Below are positions 5,002-7,015 of a DNA stretch of 7,015 nt, piece after piece (within the stretch, counting starts at the first letter, position 1; the number at the start of each line of letters is the position of its first letter). Under the pieces are notes generated by a model. It did no database searches. It saw only the letters and a program-made list of their open reading frames with translations, and was not told the origin of the DNA. Both the position numbers and the translations under genes were made by a program. Location: assembly GCA_016840025.1 (NCBI GenBank), contig JAEOTF010000276.1, positions 1 through 7,015 of the forward strand. Reading direction: 5' to 3'. The DNA is from Candidatus Hodarchaeota archaeon. GTDB lineage: Archaea > Asgardarchaeota > Heimdallarchaeia > Hodarchaeales > YT1-039.

Positions 5002-7015
5002 ATGTCTCCAGTTGACACTGACGAGATAGATAAGGCTTCATTAGAGGATGAGCTAAATGCTATTAAAGAGCAAATAGATAGCTACAGATCTATGGGTGTA
5101 AATGTTGAAGCAGCTGAGGCGATTTTAACTCAGGCAGATAAAGCGTTATTGGAAGATAATCTTCAATTAGCAAAAGCTTTAATCGATAGTGCGAGCCAGA
5201 CCTCAAAACTGATCAGACAACAATATTTTATTCAGGCATCCTCAATACTCTTTTCCTCATTACAACGTACAATTATGGAGCTTGAGGGAACAGGTTCAGA
5301 GGTTAATTACATTAAGGATCTTTATAATAAAGCAAAAGAAATGTTCGACTCTGGCCAGTATGAAGAAGCCATGGGATATATTACAAGTGCCGAGGAATTG
5401 GCAAGTAATTTAAAAGTGGAACAACCTGGTGCAGCAGGTGATGAGATATCTGGCATAGAAAAAGATCAAAGTCAGGAACAGATGGAACGTGTTTCAAAAA
5501 TACTGATTCGTGTAGACGACCTGCTTCAAAGGGCTATAGAGGGTGGCTATTCGGTTAATGAAGCAGAGAAGTTGTATTCATTAGCAGAAGACGCATTCGA
5601 TTACCAAGATTATAAGAAGGCTGAAGAGTACGCAGTAGAAGCTGAAAGCTCGTTAGAAGCTATTTTAGAGCCTATGTATGCAGAAGAAGAAGGAGAGATG
5701 CAAGCAGAAACTACCGGTGAAGAGGAAGCATCATTAGAAGAAGGTGATAAGAGTTTTAAGAAACCCAAATTCTCAGATATTATGCCTTTGGGTCTAATAG
5801 GCGATGCACCTGGAAAAAAAGGAGCAAAAGCTGAAGCTAGTATAGAAACTTATAAAAGTTCAGAAACTGAACCAGAAATAACAAAAAAGTTAGAAGACGA
5901 AAAAGAAGAAGTGGAAGCTGAAGAAGTAGAAACAGAAACAGAAACAGAAACAGAAGCAGAAGTAGAAGCAAGAGATATAGAACAGGAGCCCGAACCAGCA
6001 GTTGATGAAGTAATACCGGACGAAGAAGAACCTTCTGATGTAAAAGTTAGTAAGGATTTAATGAAAGAAATTATGAGGAAAAGAAAATTAAGAAAAGGTA
6101 AAACTATTTTTGAGAAACCCTCAAAAGAAAAAGGAAAAAAGCAAATTGAACCAGAACCCCAAAAGGAACCGGAAAAATCTGTAACAATGAAACCTAAGCA
6201 AAGTGAAACTTTTGACTTGGATGGTATTACTGATAATGAAGAAAGGGCAACACTATTGATGGAAAGACTGAACAAGAAAATAGAAATTGCAAAGAACGCA
6301 GGATTGAACACACCAATGGCTGAACGATTATATTCCATTGCTGAGAGCTACTTTGAAAATGGTGAGTTTGAAAGTGTTAATGAATATGCTCTCAAAGGTA
6401 TAAATAATATAAATGACACAGCAGAACGGAAAGGTATATCTATAGAAATAGAAGCTGAATCTAAAGATGAAGCAGCTATTGCTGATACTGATAAAGGAAA
6501 AGATGAAATAGAAGGCATTGGTGCTGAGGATGAACTCGAGCCTCAACTAGAACCGATCTCAGAGGCATCGTTCCGCTCATTGGAATATGAATCAAAACCT
6601 GATTTCGGTAAGAAACAAAAAGGGAAGAAAAAAGCCAAGAAAAAGAAGAAGGAAAAACCTAAGGGTAAGAAATCAAAGACTGTTTTGAAGTTGAAAACTG
6701 CATTGAAGAAAATCCGAGACGAAATTAAAGAAGCTAAAGATATGGGTTTAGAAGTTGATAAGGCAGAGGAACTTATATATAAAGCACGGGATGAGCTAAA
6801 TTCTGATAATCTAGTAAATGCAAAAGAAATTGGTCTTCAAGCAAAACAGGAACTTAAAAACATTAAAAAGGATTTTATAAAACACAAGGCCTTGGACCTA
6901 ATTAAAGTGGCTTGGAAAGAAATTAGCGATGCAGAAGCACAGGGTTTGGAAGTTGAAAAAGCCAATGAATTATTACAGGACGCACGAGATCAAATCAAAG
7001 ATGGAAAATACGAAA
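5002..7015 (+). CDS. Large alpha-helical-repeat protein with charged linkers, function unknown, 3' end cut by window edge
   Basis: I do not recognise a named family. The frame is open for 671 codons to the edge. The protein has at least six related helical modules, each with a pattern like IxxAxxxGxxVxxAExLLxxAxxxLxxGxYxxAxxxAxxA: about residues 14-70, 78-138, 160-222, 414-473, 564-625 and 631 to the edge. Examples of the core are MGVNVEAAEAILTQADKAL (31-49), GYSVNEAEKLYSLAEDAF (182-199), MGLEVDKAEELIYKARDEL and QGLEVEKANELLQDARDQI. The two last modules are closest to each other. The modules look like paired helices in the TPR or coiled-coil style, but no canonical TPR motif is clear. Linkers are low-complexity: acidic, Glu-rich (about 226-345, with an E-x repeat at 308-323), basic (about 352-382), acidic (about 476-532) and lysine-rich (537-560). 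No signal peptide, membrane span or catalytic motif is visible, so a cytosolic scaffold, cytoskeletal or nucleoid-associated role is possible but only inferred. Confidence 0.5.
   Translation, partial: MSPVDTDEIDKASLEDELNAIKEQIDSYRSMGVNVEAAEAILTQADKALLEDNLQLAKALIDSASQTSKLIRQQYFIQASSILFSSLQRTIMELEGTGSEVNYIKDLYNKAKEMFDSGQYEEAMGYITSAEELASNLKVEQPGAAGDEISGIEKDQSQEQMERVSKILIRVDDLLQRAIEGGYSVNEAEKLYSLAEDAFDYQDYKKAEEYAVEAESSLEAILEPMYAEEEGEMQAETTGEEEASLEEGDKSFKKPKFSDIMPLGLIGDAPGKKGAKAEASIETYKSSETEPEITKKLEDEKEEVEAEEVETETETETEAEVEARDIEQEPEPAVDEVIPDEEEPSDVKVSKDLMKEIMRKRKLRKGKTIFEKPSKEKGKKQIEPEPQKEPEKSVTMKPKQSETFDLDGITDNEERATLLMERLNKKIEIAKNAGLNTPMAERLYSIAESYFENGEFESVNEYALKGINNINDTAERKGISIEIEAESKDEAAIADTDKGKDEIEGIGAEDELEPQLEPISEASFRSLEYESKPDFGKKQKGKKKAKKKKKEKPKGKKSKTVLKLKTALKKIRDEIKEAKDMGLEVDKAEELIYKARDELNSDNLVNAKEIGLQAKQELKNIKKDFIKHKALDLIKVAWKEISDAEAQGLEVEKANELLQDARDQIKDGKYE
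5923..5970 (+). repeat. 6-base tandem repeat encoding a Glu-x run in the helical-repeat protein
   Basis: Eight consecutive 6-base units of the form GAA-NNA. The middle four are perfect GAAACA copies (5929-5952), flanked by GAAGTA and GAAGCA variants. They encode E-V, four E-T, then E-A, E-V and E-A dipeptides (residues 308-323) inside the acidic linker. Unit length is a multiple of three, so copy-number change keeps the frame; this looks like slippage growth of a disordered linker rather than a phase-variation switch. Confidence 0.5.

Noticed and set aside
5850..6546. Two minus-strand frames of 162 and 72 codons, the first Ser-rich
   Set aside because: Both are antisense to the Glu- and Lys-rich linkers of the plus-strand gene; GAA/AAA-rich codons read backwards give Ser/Phe-rich frames without stops.

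Overview
The window looks like a piece of an AT-rich archaeal chromosome. Three things point there: a Lhr-type superfamily 2 helicase, a stand-alone DUF89/ARMT1-type phosphatase with an N-terminal CxxC, and short upstream regions that contain TATA-like boxes and purine-rich Shine-Dalgarno sites but no clear -35/-10 promoters. The phosphatase is cysteine-rich, which fits an anaerobe. I cannot fix the lineage; a member of Thermoplasmatota or another uncultivated archaeal group is only a guess. No RNA gene, insertion sequence, CRISPR array or phage gene was seen.

Layout. Positions 1-3747 (minus strand) hold most of a very long Lhr-like ATP-dependent helicase whose C-terminus lies beyond the left edge. 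A 267-base divergent intergenic region (3748-4014) follows. A complete DUF89 metal-dependent phosphatase gene (4015-4887, plus) starts at a TTG behind a strong GGAGG site. After a 114-base gap with its own TATA-like element, a large gene (5002 to the right edge, plus) encodes an alpha-helical-repeat protein with acidic and lysine-rich linkers; its 3' end is missing. Coding density is high and every base is either in one of these three genes or in the two short intergenic regions.

The genes do not form an obvious single pathway. The helicase is a nucleic-acid repair or remodelling enzyme, the DUF89 protein probably a metabolite or cofactor 'damage-control' phosphatase, and the third protein is unrecognised and probably a structural or scaffolding protein. 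The most unusual signals are a ten-unit, 12-base in-frame tandem repeat that puts a tetrapeptide array inside the helicase, the long helicase C-terminal extension with winged-helix character, and the helical-repeat protein with alternating charge blocks.
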